DNA from: Prevotella sp.
GTDB lineage: Bacteria; Bacteroidota; Bacteroidia; Bacteroidales; Bacteroidaceae
Direction: 5' to 3'
Assembly: GCA_015060485.1 (NCBI GenBank)
Contig: SUYI01000026.1
Location: 1-50,830 of the forward strand
DNA: 50,830 nucleotides
Shown here: piece after piece, positions 32,199 through 41,576 of the stretch
Numbering within the stretch: the stretch's first letter is position 1
Layout: each line of letters starts with the position of its first letter
Program-made: the position numbers and the translations under genes
The notes under the pieces: model-generated
Told to the model about the DNA's origin: nothing
The model's database searches: none
The model's input: only the letters and a program-made list of their open reading frames with translations

Positions 32199-33458
32199 AA
32201 CATCAGCCAGTATTTTCCCGGTAGCTCCGGTCTTCTGCTGAACAAAGTCACCAGCCAGGCGTCCTGCCTCTTCTATCGTCTGCGGTTCGCTGATAAAACG
32301 CTGCATGATACGATGGAAGTCATCAGCACCGGTAATCTCCATGCCGCCGCCACAGGCTTTCAGCCCCTGTGCCTCTTGGAACTTCTTGTTTTCCGGACCA
32401 AAGATAACGGGTTTGCCCCATACTGCCGCCTCCAGCGTGTTATGGATGCTCACACCGAAACCTCCACCCACATAGCATACCGTAGCATAGCGGTAGATGC
32501 TGGAAAGCAGTCCGAAGCAGTCGATGATCAAAGCCTCACCCCCATCTCCTTTCCAAAGGGCGTAGGGAGTAGTATCTTTCCGAGCAGCAAGGTTGGTATA
32601 TCGTTCGACATGAAAGCCATCAAGCATTGCTTCAATCTTCTGCAGGTGATCCTCGCTGATGACGTGGGGAGCAATGATGAGTTTCCAGTCGGTATGTTCC
32701 TTAAACCATGGGATAAAAATCTCTTCGTCGGGCTGCCAGGAAGAGCCGGCCACAAACACTTTACTCCCTTCGCCCTTCGGAGAAGGGATGGCGGTGAGAC
32801 TCTCCACAACAGGCAATTGCTTGGCAGCAGCCTTGATTTGCAACACACGGTCGAAACGTGTGTCGCCCACTACTGTCACATCCGCAATGTGCAGCTTGGC
32901 TAATAACTCACGGCTCACCTCGTTCTGTACATAGAATCGGGTAAAGCACTTCAGGACGTGACTGTATTGGCGTCCATACCAACGGAAGAAAATCTGATCC
33001 GGGCGGAAAATACTGCTGACACTATATACGGGAACATTCCTATGTTTCAGTATATGCAGGTAGTTGTACCAGAACTCATATTTGATGAAGAACGCCATCA
33101 CGGGACGTACTGCACGCAGAAAGCTGCGGGCATTAGTGATGGTGTCCAGCGGCAGGTAGCAGATGATGTCGGCACCTTCATAATTCTTGCGTACCTCATA
33201 ACCCGAAGGCGAGAAGAACGTTAGCAGGATTTTGTATTCCGGATGCTCGCGACGAAGCTGTTCCATCAGCGGGCGCCCCTGTTCAAACTCACCCAGCGAG
33301 GCAGCATGAAACCATACGTATTGTGCGTTGGGGTCGACCTTTTCCTTTAGGATACGGACAGCCTTGCGCTCACCACGCCACATCTTACGTACCTTTTCGT
33401 TGAAAAGACTGGCGACGATGACGCCCAGCTGATAGAGATAGATAATTAAATTATACAT
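32190..33458 (-). CDS. waaA: 3-deoxy-D-manno-octulosonic acid (Kdo) transferase
   Basis: 422 residues. N-terminal GT-N domain with WFHAASLGEFEQGRPL, FFSPSGYEVRKNY, then GT-B domain with VAGSSWQPDEEIF, IIAPHVISEDHL, FGLLSSIYRYATVCYVGGGFGVSIHNTLEAAVWGKPVIFGP across the acceptor and CMP-Kdo sites. It adds Kdo to lipid A precursors at the inner membrane. Two REP-like hairpins interrupt it in frame: ESLTAIPSPKGEGSKVF (32758-32804) and DTTPYALWKGDGGEAL (32530-32570). The enzyme's motifs flank but do not include them. The last codons overlap a 7-bp array. Confidence 0.92.
   Translation of the reverse strand: MYNLIIYLYQLGVIVASLFNEKVRKMWRGERKAVRILKEKVDPNAQYVWFHAASLGEFEQGRPLMEQLRREHPEYKILLTFFSPSGYEVRKNYEGADIICYLPLDTITNARSFLRAVRPVMAFFIKYEFWYNYLHILKHRNVPVYSVSSIFRPDQIFFRWYGRQYSHVLKCFTRFYVQNEVSRELLAKLHIADVTVVGDTRFDRVLQIKAAAKQLPVVESLTAIPSPKGEGSKVFVAGSSWQPDEEIFIPWFKEHTDWKLIIAPHVISEDHLQKIEAMLDGFHVERYTNLAARKDTTPYALWKGDGGEALIIDCFGLLSSIYRYATVCYVGGGFGVSIHNTLEAAVWGKPVIFGPENKKFQEAQGLKACGGGMEITGADDFHRIMQRFISEPQTIEEAGRLAGDFVQQKTGATGKILADVQL
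32530..32570. repeat. REP-like hairpin in waaA, copy 1
   Basis: Plus strand AGCCTCACCCCCAT, CTCCTTTCC, AAAG, GGCGTAGGGAG: the same lead-in and loop as the miaB and MsbA copies, with a less perfect stem. It is opposite in orientation to the gene and translates as TTPYALWKGDGG. Confidence 0.7.
32758..32804. repeat. REP-like hairpin in waaA, copy 2
   Basis: On the minus strand CTCACCGCCAT, CCCTTCTCC, GAAG, GGCGAAGGG (plus-strand stem 32766-32787). It translates as SLTAIPSPKGEGS, nearly the peptide of the MsbA-like gene. Confidence 0.9.
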
Positions 33459-33477
33459 TCGCTATATTGATATTCCG

Positions 33478-34998
33478 TTATTCCGACAACACTTCAATAG
33501 CCCGTTTCATGCGACGGATGGTTTCTTCCTTGCCCAAGAAGGCCGAGATATCGAACATGCCCGGACCCTTGCCCTCGCCAACGAGCGTCAGTCGCCAGGC
33601 ATTCATGATGTTGCCAAGCTTATACTCCTTCTGCTCGATCCACTGGTGGACTATCTGCTCCTGATTCTCTAACGAGAAGTCGTCGAGGCCCTCGAGAACA
33701 GTCATCAGCTCAGAAAGCTGATCCGCACTGTCTTCCTTCCAGCGCTTCTTCACCGTCTTCTCGTCGTACTCGGTAGGAGCCACGAAGAAGAACGAGCACA
33801 GCGGCCATAGCTCCTTGACAAACGACACACGGTCTTTCATCATCGCTGTTACTGCTGTGACGCGTTCCAAAGTCTCCTCGGGACAATGTTTCTTCACGAT
33901 GGGGAAGAACAGCCGGGCAATCTCCTCAGCCGATTTCATCAGAATATACTCATGGTTGAACCAGATGCCTTTGTCGTAGGCAAACTTGGCTCCGGCCTTC
34001 GAACACTTCGAGATGTCGAACAGCGGAACCAGCTCGTCCAGCGAGAAAATCTCCTGCTCAGTACCGGGATTCCAGCCCAGCAGTGCCAGGAAGTTGATGA
34101 CAGCCTCGGGGAAGTAGCCATCCTCGCGATAACCGCGAGAGGTCTCACCGGTCTTGGGATCTTTCCATTCCAACGGGAACACAGGAAAGCCCAGTCGGTC
34201 GCCATCGCGCTTCGACAGTTTTCCCTTGCCATCAGGCTTCAGCAACAGGGGGAGATGGGCAAACTGCGGCATGCTATCCTCCCAGCCAAAGGCACGATAC
34301 AGCATCACGTGCAGCGGAGCACTCGGCAACCACTCCTCACCACGAATGACGTGCGAAATCTCCATCAAGTGGTCGTCAACGATATTCGCCAGATGATAGG
34401 TAGGCAACTCGTCAGCACTCTTGTAGAGCACCTTATCGTCACAGATGTCGCTCTTCACGCGCACCTCGCCACGAATCAGGTCGTTGACCACGATCTCCTG
34501 TCCGGCCTCGACCTTGAAGCGTACCACATACTGATGACCATCGGCAATCAGCTGGTCGACGTCGTCCTTCGGCAGCGTCAGCGAATTACGCATCTGGTTG
34601 CGGGTATGACAGTCATACTGAAAATTCTGAATCTCAGCACGCTTGGCCTCTAACTCCTGAGGGGTGTCGAAGGCGATATAAGCCTTGCCGGCATCCAATA
34701 GCTGCTGCACGTACTTCTTATAGATGTCGCGACGCTCGCTCTGACGGTAAGGGCCTTTGTCGCCACCAAACGAGACACCCTCATCGAACCGGATGCCCAA
34801 CCACTTGAAACTTTCGATGATATACTCCTCGGCTCCGGGAACGAATCGCGTGGAGTCTGTGTCTTCAATACGGAATACCAAATCGCCGCCATGCTGACGG
34901 GCGAACAGATAATTATAAAGTGCAGTACGAACACCTCCAATGTGCAATGCCCCTGTGGGACTTGGTGCAAAACGCACCCTAACTCTTCTTTCTGCCAT
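33478..34998 (-). CDS. gltX: Glutamyl-tRNA synthetase
   Basis: 506 residues from ATG 34998 ([20 protein letters not shown]); the longer frame to 35115 is a leader artefact. HIGH-type motif [19 protein letters not shown] as the KMSKS equivalent, and [23 protein letters not shown] are class I GluRS features. It charges tRNA-Glu (and possibly tRNA-Gln). A TAACTTTG -7 box lies 20 bases upstream. It is followed by waaA after 19 bases, so both may be read together. Confidence 0.96.
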   Translation of the reverse strand: MAERRVRVRFAPSPTGALHIGGVRTALYNYLFARQHGGDLVFRIEDTDSTRFVPGAEEYIIESFKWLGIRFDEGVSFGGDKGPYRQSERRDIYKKYVQQLLDAGKAYIAFDTPQELEAKRAEIQNFQYDCHTRNQMRNSLTLPKDDVDQLIADGHQYVVRFKVEAGQEIVVNDLIRGEVRVKSDICDDKVLYKSADELPTYHLANIVDDHLMEISHVIRGEEWLPSAPLHVMLYRAFGWEDSMPQFAHLPLLLKPDGKGKLSKRDGDRLGFPVFPLEWKDPKTGETSRGYREDGYFPEAVINFLALLGWNPGTEQEIFSLDELVPLFDISKCSKAGAKFAYDKGIWFNHEYILMKSAEEIARLFFPIVKKHCPEETLERVTAVTAMMKDRVSFVKELWPLCSFFFVAPTEYDEKTVKKRWKEDSADQLSELMTVLEGLDDFSLENQEQIVHQWIEQKEYKLGNIMNAWRLTLVGEGKGPGMFDISAFLGKEETIRRMKRAIEVLSE

Positions 34999-35018
34999 GT
35001 GTTTTGTAATTTTGGGTG

Positions 35019-35026
35019 CAAAGTTA
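35019..35026 (-). promoter_or_regulatory. -7 box (TAACTTTG) of gltX
   Basis: Minus-strand TAACTTTG followed by CACCC, 20 bases from the gltX ATG. A heptamer array begins 5 bases further upstream and occupies the -33 position. Confidence 0.65.
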
Positions 35027-35030
35027 CAAA

Positions 35031-35080
35031 GAAAAATGAAGAATGAAGAATGAAGAGTGAAGAATTTGCTGCCGCTATGA
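35031..35080. repeat. 7-bp array plus core between gltX and pgpH
   Basis: GAAAAAT, GAAGAAT, GAAGAAT, GAAGAGT, GAAGAAT, continuing into AATTTGCTGCCGCTATGA (35063-35080). Twelve core bases are identical to the core at 26046, 9 kb away. Confidence 0.9.
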
Positions 35081-35101
35081 GATAATTTAAAAATTATTTT
35101 G

Positions 35102-35109
35102 TACTTTTG
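35102..35109 (+). promoter_or_regulatory. -7 box (TACTTTTG) of pgpH
   Basis: TACTTTTG followed by C, 18 bases upstream of the ATG at 35128. Confidence 0.65.
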
Positions 35110-35127
35110 CAGCAAAATAATGTGCCA

Positions 35128-37176
35128 ATGAACAATTTATCCTTCAAAGACAACGCCTTTTGGCGCAATTTTCTGATACGTTCCGCCCTTGTCATCATCA
35201 CTGTGGCCATCGTCGTCTGGGCTATGCCCCACGATACTACGCACAGTTTCTCCGTCGAACAAGGCAAGCCCTGGCGCTATGCCGAGCTCACGGCACCCTT
35301 TGATTTCCCCGTGCTGAAGCCAGATGCCACCATACGCCGTGAGCGCGACAGTGTGCTCCGTAGTTTTGAGCCCTATTACAATTACGACGAGAATACCGAG
35401 ACGCGCATGGTGCGCAAATTCACGACCGACTATGCCGACGGCATACCCGACCTTCCCACCGATTACATCAGTGTCATCACCAACCGTCTGCACAGCCTCT
35501 ATCAGCAAGGCATCATGCCAGCCGACCAGTACGAGACCCTCCGCCACGACACCGCCAGCATGATACGTGTTGTCAACCACAAGCAAGCCAGCAGTGTTTC
35601 CATCATGGAAATCTACTCCGCCAAGACGGCCTACGAGCAGCTCTTTGCCGACGAGAAACTAACCCCGTACCGTTCTCTGCTTCAGCGACTGAACCTCAAC
35701 AACTATATCACGCCCAACCTCTCGTACGACCACACACGTAGCGAGTCAAGCCGTAACGAGCTCATCTCGAACATCCCATTGGCCAGCGGTCTCGTACAGA
35801 AAGGCGAGCGCATCGTAGACCACGGTGAGATTGTCACCCAGCAAACCTACCACGTCATACAGTCATACCTCAAGGAAAACGACCGTCGTAACCAAGACCG
35901 CACGCAGAATCAGATATCGCTACTCGGCCAGATACTGTATGTCACGATACTCATGATCTGCTTTACGCTCTATCTGACACTCTACCGGAAGGACTATTTC
36001 GACAAGCCGCGCAGTCTCACGATGCTCTACGTGCTCATCGTGCTTTTCGCACTGCTCACCGCACTGCTGGTACGCAACACGTTCGTTCATGTCTACATCC
36101 TGCCGTATGCGATGGCACCCATCTTCATCCGCGTTTTCATGGACTCACGTACGGCCTTCATGGCACATGTTACCATGATACTCGTCTGTGCCATCATGCT
36201 CCAGCACCCCTTCCAGTTCGTGGTTGTACAGACGGTTGCCGGTCTGGTGGCCATCAATAGTCTGCGTGAGTTGTCACAACGTTCGCAACTGTTCCGTTCG
36301 GCAGTCATCATCACCCTCGCTGCCATGGCTGTCAATCTGGCCTTCGACTGGACACGCACCACCGAGCTCACCATGATTGACTACTCCACGTACAACTACC
36401 TGCTTGTCAACGGCGTAGCCCTGCTCTTTGCCTATCCTCTGCTCTACCTCGTCGAGAAGGTCTTTGGATTCACCAGCGACATCACGCTCATCGAACTCTC
36501 GAACACCAACAGCCCCCTGCTGCGTCGTATGAGCGAGGTAGCCCCAGGCACCTTCAACCATTCCATTCAGGTGGCTAACCTGGCCGGCGAGATAGCCAAT
36601 AAGATTGGGGCCGATGCACAGCTCGTGCGTACGGGAGCCCTTTATCACGACATCGGCAAACTGGCTAATCCTATCTATTACACCGAGAACCAGTCGGGCA
36701 TCGACCCCCACGAGATGCTCACCGACATCGAGTCTGCCCAGTACATCATCAGTCACGTCACCGAAGGTCTCAAAATGGCCGATAAGTACAACCTGCCTAA
36801 AGTCATCCGCGACTTCATCGCCACCCACCACGGACAGGGCAAGGCCAAGTTCTTCTTCATCCGCTATAAGAACGAGCATCCCGACCAGCCCGTCGACGAA
36901 CTGCTGTTCACCTATCCCGGACCGAATCCCTTCACCCGTGAACAAGCCTGTCTGATGATGGCCGATGGCGTAGAGGCTGCGTCACGCTCGCTGTCCGACT
37001 ACACCGAAGCCAGCATTCGCAGTCTTGTGGAGCGCATTGTCGACACCCAGGTTGCTGACGGATTCTTCCGCGAGTGTCCCATCACCTTCCGCGACATACA
37101 GTATGCCAAGACCGTACTCATCGAGAAGCTCAAGACCATCTACCACACACGCATCAGCTATCCAAGCGAAAAGTAA
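35128..37176 (+). CDS. pgpH: 7TM HD-domain phosphodiesterase (PgpH-like, c-di-AMP)
   Basis: 682 residues from ATG 35128; an in-frame TTG at 35107 overlaps the promoter. An N-terminal helix, an extracytoplasmic 7TMR-HDED domain (about 30-270), seven membrane helices (about 270-460) and a cytoplasmic HD domain: [35 protein letters not shown] (HD pair), [10 protein letters not shown] and [11 protein letters not shown]. PgpH enzymes hydrolyse c-di-AMP to pApA. It is divergent from gltX. No c-di-AMP cyclase is in the window. Confidence 0.93.
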   Translation: MNNLSFKDNAFWRNFLIRSALVIITVAIVVWAMPHDTTHSFSVEQGKPWRYAELTAPFDFPVLKPDATIRRERDSVLRSFEPYYNYDENTETRMVRKFTTDYADGIPDLPTDYISVITNRLHSLYQQGIMPADQYETLRHDTASMIRVVNHKQASSVSIMEIYSAKTAYEQLFADEKLTPYRSLLQRLNLNNYITPNLSYDHTRSESSRNELISNIPLASGLVQKGERIVDHGEIVTQQTYHVIQSYLKENDRRNQDRTQNQISLLGQILYVTILMICFTLYLTLYRKDYFDKPRSLTMLYVLIVLFALLTALLVRNTFVHVYILPYAMAPIFIRVFMDSRTAFMAHVTMILVCAIMLQHPFQFVVVQTVAGLVAINSLRELSQRSQLFRSAVIITLAAMAVNLAFDWTRTTELTMIDYSTYNYLLVNGVALLFAYPLLYLVEKVFGFTSDITLIELSNTNSPLLRRMSEVAPGTFNHSIQVANLAGEIANKIGADAQLVRTGALYHDIGKLANPIYYTENQSGIDPHEMLTDIESAQYIISHVTEGLKMADKYNLPKVIRDFIATHHGQGKAKFFFIRYKNEHPDQPVDELLFTYPGPNPFTREQACLMMADGVEAASRSLSDYTEASIRSLVERIVDTQVADGFFRECPITFRDIQYAKTVLIEKLKTIYHTRISYPSEK

Positions 37177-37224
37177 TGCCTGGCTATTCGTCTGGAGATA
37201 GCCGTAAATTACTGTGCTCGCGCA

Positions 37225-37275
37225 CAAAAACTTGCACATTTTGGCACATTTGTGCAGAAAGTGTGCACATTTTAG
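37225..37275. promoter_or_regulatory. Repeated GCACATTT boxes upstream of the FadL-type gene
   Basis: GCACATTT occurs at 37234, 37244 and 37265, spaced 10 and 21 bases (one and two helical turns), with a partly palindromic TGTGCACA at the third. This helical phasing is what a multi-site repressor or activator would show. Unknown factor; inference only. Confidence 0.4.
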
Positions 37276-37328
37276 TTAATAAGCGTTAATTATTATTGCA
37301 CTTTTACCGCGGTTTTGTGCAATTACCG

Positions 37329-37336
37329 TACCTTTG
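37329..37336 (+). promoter_or_regulatory. -7 box (TACCTTTG) of the FadL-type gene
   Basis: TACCTTTG followed by CGGCC, 33 bases from the ATG at 37370. Confidence 0.65.
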
Positions 37337-37369
37337 CGGCCGTTTTAAGCAAAAATTAATTAAATAGTA

Positions 37370-38848
37370 ATGAAAAAGATTGTATTTTCGCTGATTGCTT
37401 TCACGATGACAACGGTGAGCGCCTTGGCTGGCGGTATCCTCACCAACACCAACCAGAGTATTTCGTTTTTGAAGAATCCCGCCCGCGATGCCGCCATCGG
37501 CCTCGACGGTGTCTATTCGAACCCTGCTGGTGTAGCGTTCATGCCCGAAGGATTCCATGTGGCTTTCAACTGGCAGTACGCCCACCAGACGCGTACCATC
37601 ACGTCCGTCAACCCAGTCTTCGCACTGGGTAAAAAGAATGGCGGACTGGCGACGAAAGAATTCGAGGGCGTTGCCGATGCCCCCATCATTCCTTCGCTGC
37701 AGGGTGCCTATAATAAAGGAAATTGGAGTCTGCAGTTCAACCTCTCCGTACCCGGTGGCGGTGGCTCGTGCGAGTTTGCCGACGGCCTTGGCTCGTTCGA
37801 GAGCGTCGTGGGCAGCATCGCCAACATGCTTCAACCGCTGGGTGCCCAGGGCTACGATATGGACAGCTATATGAAGGGCCGCCAGTATTACTATGGCGTT
37901 CAATTAGGTGCTGCCTATAAGATTTACCCCAATTTGTCGGTCTATGGTGGTCTGCGCCTGCTTTACGGCGATGCCACCTACAAGGCCAAGATCAGTAATA
38001 TCCAGGTAAAGACCGAGGCAGGCTACTACGACTTTGCCGACTTCCTGCAGTATTCTTCTACCACCGTCAACAATGGTCTCGACCTAGTCAATGCCGCCAT
38101 TGAACAGTACGAGGCAGCTGGTGTTCCTGCTCCTGCCGAGTTGATGGCCAAGCAGGCCCAGCTGGAGAATACCCGCGAGAGTCTGTTGCAGTTACAGAAG
38201 TATGCCCAGGGAGTGAACCTGCTGTGTAACCAGGATGGTTTGGGCATTGCCCCCGTCATTGGTGTCGACTGGAAATACAGGAACTTCAATTTCGCTACCA
38301 AGTACGAGTTCAAGACGCAGATTCGCATGAAGAACGAGTCTACCGTCAACGAGGCCAGCGAGATTGCCGCCGTCAACCGTTTCCGCGATGGCGAGAAAGT
38401 CAACGAGGACGCTCCCGCCCTGCTTACCGTCGGTGCTCAGTGGCGCCCCATCGACGAGGTCAGCCTCAACCTCGGCTGGCACCACTATTTCGACAAGGAT
38501 GCCAGCTGGTATAACAACACACAAGATTTGCTCGACCACAACACCAACGAGTTTCTGGCTGGTGTCGAGTGGGATGTCACCGACCGTCTGAACGTCTCTT
38601 GCGGTGGACAGCTCACCCGCTACGGACTCTCCGATCGCTACATGAACGACATGTCGTTCGTAGTCAACAGCTACAGCATCGGCTTGGGCTTCAGCTACAA
38701 GGTGAAGGACAATGTCACCCTCTCGGCAGCCTATTTCCAGACCAACTACAACAACTACAACCGCGACGACTATCCCACGGCAGGTGTCAGCGACACCTTC
38801 ACCCGCACCAACCGCGTGCTCGGCGTAGGTTGTCAGCTGGACTTCTAA
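37370..38848 (+). CDS. OmpP1/FadL-family outer-membrane transporter
   Basis: 492 residues. Signal peptide MKKIVFSLIAFTMTTVSALA, then GGILTNTNQSISFLKNPARDAAIGLDGVYSNPAGVAF, the N-terminal hatch and NPA motif of FadL/TodX proteins, followed by a beta-barrel ending in TNRVLGVGCQLDF with a terminal Phe. These barrels take up long-chain fatty acids or other hydrophobic compounds. It is a single-gene unit with its own promoter and terminator. Confidence 0.9.
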   Translation: MKKIVFSLIAFTMTTVSALAGGILTNTNQSISFLKNPARDAAIGLDGVYSNPAGVAFMPEGFHVAFNWQYAHQTRTITSVNPVFALGKKNGGLATKEFEGVADAPIIPSLQGAYNKGNWSLQFNLSVPGGGGSCEFADGLGSFESVVGSIANMLQPLGAQGYDMDSYMKGRQYYYGVQLGAAYKIYPNLSVYGGLRLLYGDATYKAKISNIQVKTEAGYYDFADFLQYSSTTVNNGLDLVNAAIEQYEAAGVPAPAELMAKQAQLENTRESLLQLQKYAQGVNLLCNQDGLGIAPVIGVDWKYRNFNFATKYEFKTQIRMKNESTVNEASEIAAVNRFRDGEKVNEDAPALLTVGAQWRPIDEVSLNLGWHHYFDKDASWYNNTQDLLDHNTNEFLAGVEWDVTDRLNVSCGGQLTRYGLSDRYMNDMSFVVNSYSIGLGFSYKVKDNVTLSAAYFQTNYNNYNRDDYPTAGVSDTFTRTNRVLGVGCQLDF

Positions 38849-38872
38849 AAAAGAAACTGCATAGCAAAAATA

Positions 38873-38907
38873 AGAGGGTATTCCAAATGTGGAGTACCCT
38901 CTTTTTA
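38873..38907 (+). terminator. Intrinsic terminator of the FadL-type gene
   Basis: AGAGGGTA (38873-38880) pairs with TACCCTCT (38895-38902), extended by TTCCA with TGGAG around a four-base loop, then a T run. It is 24 bases after the stop codon. Confidence 0.85.
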
Positions 38908-38927
38908 TGATGGATAAAAACGTTGTT

Positions 38928-38970
38928 TTACTTAACCATCACCTTGATACACGTATCGAGGTGATTCACG
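38928..38970 (-). pseudogene. Relic of a second C-terminal tail downstream of the Omp28-like gene
   Basis: CTTAACCATCACCTT at 38931-38945 repeats the last codons of the neighbouring gene (39005-39019). Read on the minus strand this piece is NVNHLDTCIKVMVK and a stop, mirroring RKVMVK. It is probably a leftover of a duplicated secretion tail, or a strand-slippage product. Confidence 0.45.
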
Positions 38971-38974
38971 TTCG

Positions 38975-38999
38975 GAAATGAGAGCCTCGCTCTCATTTC
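38975..38999 (-). terminator. Perfect 10-bp hairpin just after the Omp28-like stop
   Basis: GAAATGAGAG (38975-38984) and CTCTCATTTC (38990-38999) enclose CCTCG. It starts 2 bases after the stop of the minus-strand operon, so it likely protects or terminates that transcript although no T run follows. Confidence 0.5.
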
Positions 39000-39001
39000 A
39001 C

Positions 39002-40909
39002 TCACTTAACCATCACCTTACGGATGGTGCCATCGCTCATCTTTACGATGTTGATACCATGCTGGGGAGCACTGACCTGACGACCATCAAGGGTGTAGCG
39101 GGCAGCCTCGGTAGTGTTTGCCGTACGAATACCACTGACACTTGTAGCATCAGTAACCTTTGTCTTGGCGCCATTCACTATCTTACCATTCTGGTCGACG
39201 ACCAAAGCTGCAACATAGAGCTGGTCTTTCTGGAGGGCATTCTTCAGTTTTGAATAGACCGGCAATGTCAGCGTACAGTTGACATTGAGGGCCCCACCGG
39301 CAGTCATTTCAAGAGACGAAACGGTGTTCGAACCCGAGACATAGGAACTGGCAATGGCCACGTCGTTAAACACGAAATTGGAGATGGGGTTGGTACCCAT
39401 GGAGCCGCCAGCTCCAAATTGGTTCAGGTATTCATCGTTAATATCAGACTGGCTATACTGAGCATAATAGTTGGCTTGGTTCCAACCTGTACCGGAGCCC
39501 GTAAGACCATCAGCAATCAGCACAAACTCCAACGTATACTTGTCGTCGAACAACGACTCTACAGTGGCGATTGCATCGACCTTCGTAAATCCGTCGTCAT
39601 AGTAGCCGTTCACAGCAATGCCACACATAGCGGGAATAGCCATCTCGGCAGCGAAATCGTCACAAACATCGTAGGCAGAGCCATAGTAAGGATCAATAAC
39701 CTCACCACGGTCTAAACGACAAGAGGGTGCACCACCAAAGCTCACAGGAGCATAAGCATTCTTAGCAATATTCATGGCATCACTGCTCTGACCGCTGTAC
39801 TGATGGAGGGCTATACCGATGAAACGGTCGCCAAACGTCGAACGCATCTTGCTCATACCCGCATGCCCACGCGGACACCATCCACAGCCCGTTCCAGTGT
39901 ACTGTTCGACAACGACATTACGGTCGATGATTTTCGTAAGAGAATACAGCGTGAACTTGGCATCCTTTTCTGAAGCCTCGTTGGCATTGCCATTAACCTT
40001 CGTAATGGTCAACGTCTTCTCCTTGATGCTCTGAGCAGCCTCAGCAGAAATGGGGATCGAAACGACACCTCTTGATGCGAAGGCGATGGGCGACGCCAGT
40101 TCCATACGAATGGCATCACTGATAACACCATCGGAAGTAATGGTGTAATCAATGCTGCTGACAGGAGTGAAACCATTGTTCGTCAGCGTGACATCGGCAG
40201 TGGCACTCTCACCTATCTCGGCATATACGGAACCAAAGTCAGAAGGTGTCACGAGGTTATCGGCAAACTGACCTTCGAGCAGTACCTGCAGGAAAAGCTT
40301 ACCAAAACCATTACCATTCAAATCCGACCAGCTGGGCACCGAATTATCTGTACGCAGAAGCAGCGCGTTAGCCTGATCATCGCCAGTAACTATGACGGGA
40401 TAGGCATCAGACTGGTATTGTACCTGTGTGATGGTGAACGAATAACCTACATACACACCTTCAGCAGGAATCGCATAGGGCGAAGCAAGTGCCACATCGA
40501 TATTCACCTTACCTAAATCAGCAGCAGGGACATCCACAATCTGAAGGCAGTTCGTAGCGTCAATGCTTGAAGGCAACTGGCTGGCAATCCACACCTTCAC
40601 ATTGGTGGCATTGGGAGCAACAAGTCCGAAGCGGACAGCCTGGATAGTCTTTCCACCAGCCACAGCGTGATCACCAGGAATAAAGATGGCACAGTGATAG
40701 GTATCAGCACTATTGACACCCAGACCGGTCATCTCGGAATCATTGTCTGCAAAGCCCCACCAGCCCTGATTGGCACCAGGAGTAATCGAGGCACGATGCA
40801 TGTTGTTGACTACAGGCATAGCCACGCGCTCTCTTTGTAGCACTTGAGCCTGAACGTTCAGGATGCTTGCTACAGCAAGCACCATCATGAAAGTAAAAAA
40901 CTTCTTCAT
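39002..40909 (-). CDS. Secreted Omp28-related protein with C-terminal sorting-like tail
   Basis: 635 residues from ATG 40909. Signal peptide ending near VQAQ. Residues about 220-330 hold an Ig-like domain; about 335 onward hold the Omp28/thioredoxin-like region with EQYTGTGCGWCPRGHAGM (CxxC). The C-terminus ARYTLDGRQVSAPQHGINIV followed by KMSDGTIRKVMVK resembles the short T9SS-type C-terminal domain of Prevotella proteins. It is probably exported to the cell surface or medium. It is the last gene of the surface operon and shares the tail with the next gene upstream. Confidence 0.8.
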   Translation of the reverse strand: MKKFFTFMMVLAVASILNVQAQVLQRERVAMPVVNNMHRASITPGANQGWWGFADNDSEMTGLGVNSADTYHCAIFIPGDHAVAGGKTIQAVRFGLVAPNATNVKVWIASQLPSSIDATNCLQIVDVPAADLGKVNIDVALASPYAIPAEGVYVGYSFTITQVQYQSDAYPVIVTGDDQANALLLRTDNSVPSWSDLNGNGFGKLFLQVLLEGQFADNLVTPSDFGSVYAEIGESATADVTLTNNGFTPVSSIDYTITSDGVISDAIRMELASPIAFASRGVVSIPISAEAAQSIKEKTLTITKVNGNANEASEKDAKFTLYSLTKIIDRNVVVEQYTGTGCGWCPRGHAGMSKMRSTFGDRFIGIALHQYSGQSSDAMNIAKNAYAPVSFGGAPSCRLDRGEVIDPYYGSAYDVCDDFAAEMAIPAMCGIAVNGYYDDGFTKVDAIATVESLFDDKYTLEFVLIADGLTGSGTGWNQANYYAQYSQSDINDEYLNQFGAGGSMGTNPISNFVFNDVAIASSYVSGSNTVSSLEMTAGGALNVNCTLTLPVYSKLKNALQKDQLYVAALVVDQNGKIVNGAKTKVTDATSVSGIRTANTTEAARYTLDGRQVSAPQHGINIVKMSDGTIRKVMVK

Positions 40910-40922
40910 AAGCAAAATACGT

Positions 40923-41549
40923 TTATTTAGTAATTGTTTTTACGATTCTTCCGTCAGCCAGGCGACTGATGACAATGCCCTTCTGATGGTTCTCCACAGG
41001 AACACCCTGTAGGGTGTAACGCTCCACTATGCTTGCGTCACCTGACAATGCATCTACTCGGGTGGGATTCGCATACTGGAAGACTACAGTGATTGAGGGA
41101 CCGTCGGCCACCTTCGTGCCCAATGCGTTCAATTCCTCGATGGTCAGCGTAGCCTTGCAGGTACCATAGGTTTCAGGAAACCATTCGCACTGTAGGTCGC
41201 GCTGTTCACCTGCCGTCATCGTACCTTTCGACGTCTCGAAACTACCCGTGGCAGTTTTGCTGATGCAACTCTCAGGAAAACAAATCTGAAACGTGCCATT
41301 GTCCAGCGTTTCAATGTGATAGCTGATGCGCACCGCAGCACCGGCTCCAGACACGTTTTTGACCAACAGCCCGCTATTGATGAAATTACCCAATATCGGA
41401 TCTTCCGTCAGTTCGTTTCTGGTCACTGTCTCACCATTGGAAATTACGTTGCCGCTTTTATCGGTAAACTGGAATTTGCCACCGTCTTCAGCCATCGCAT
41501 AGGTGGCCGTCAGCAAGCAAAGGGAGAAAAGAGTAAAGAATTTCTTCAT
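40923..41549 (-). CDS. Secreted protein with C-terminal sorting-like tail
   Basis: 208 residues from ATG 41549 (MKKFFTLFSLCLLTATYAMA; another ATG at 41555 is possible). The mature part is a beta-rich Ig-like domain (NSGLLVKNVSGAGAAVRISY) with cysteines in QICFPESCIS. The ending IVERYTLQGVPVENHQKGIV followed by ISRLADGRIVKTITK is the same kind of tail as in the larger downstream neighbour, suggesting the same secretion route. No enzymatic motif. It lies 13 bases before the Omp28-related gene. Confidence 0.65.
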   Translation of the reverse strand: MKKFFTLFSLCLLTATYAMAEDGGKFQFTDKSGNVISNGETVTRNELTEDPILGNFINSGLLVKNVSGAGAAVRISYHIETLDNGTFQICFPESCISKTATGSFETSKGTMTAGEQRDLQCEWFPETYGTCKATLTIEELNALGTKVADGPSITVVFQYANPTRVDALSGDASIVERYTLQGVPVENHQKGIVISRLADGRIVKTITK

Positions 41550-41576
41550 ACGCATATCATTTTAATTGTTCAATTT

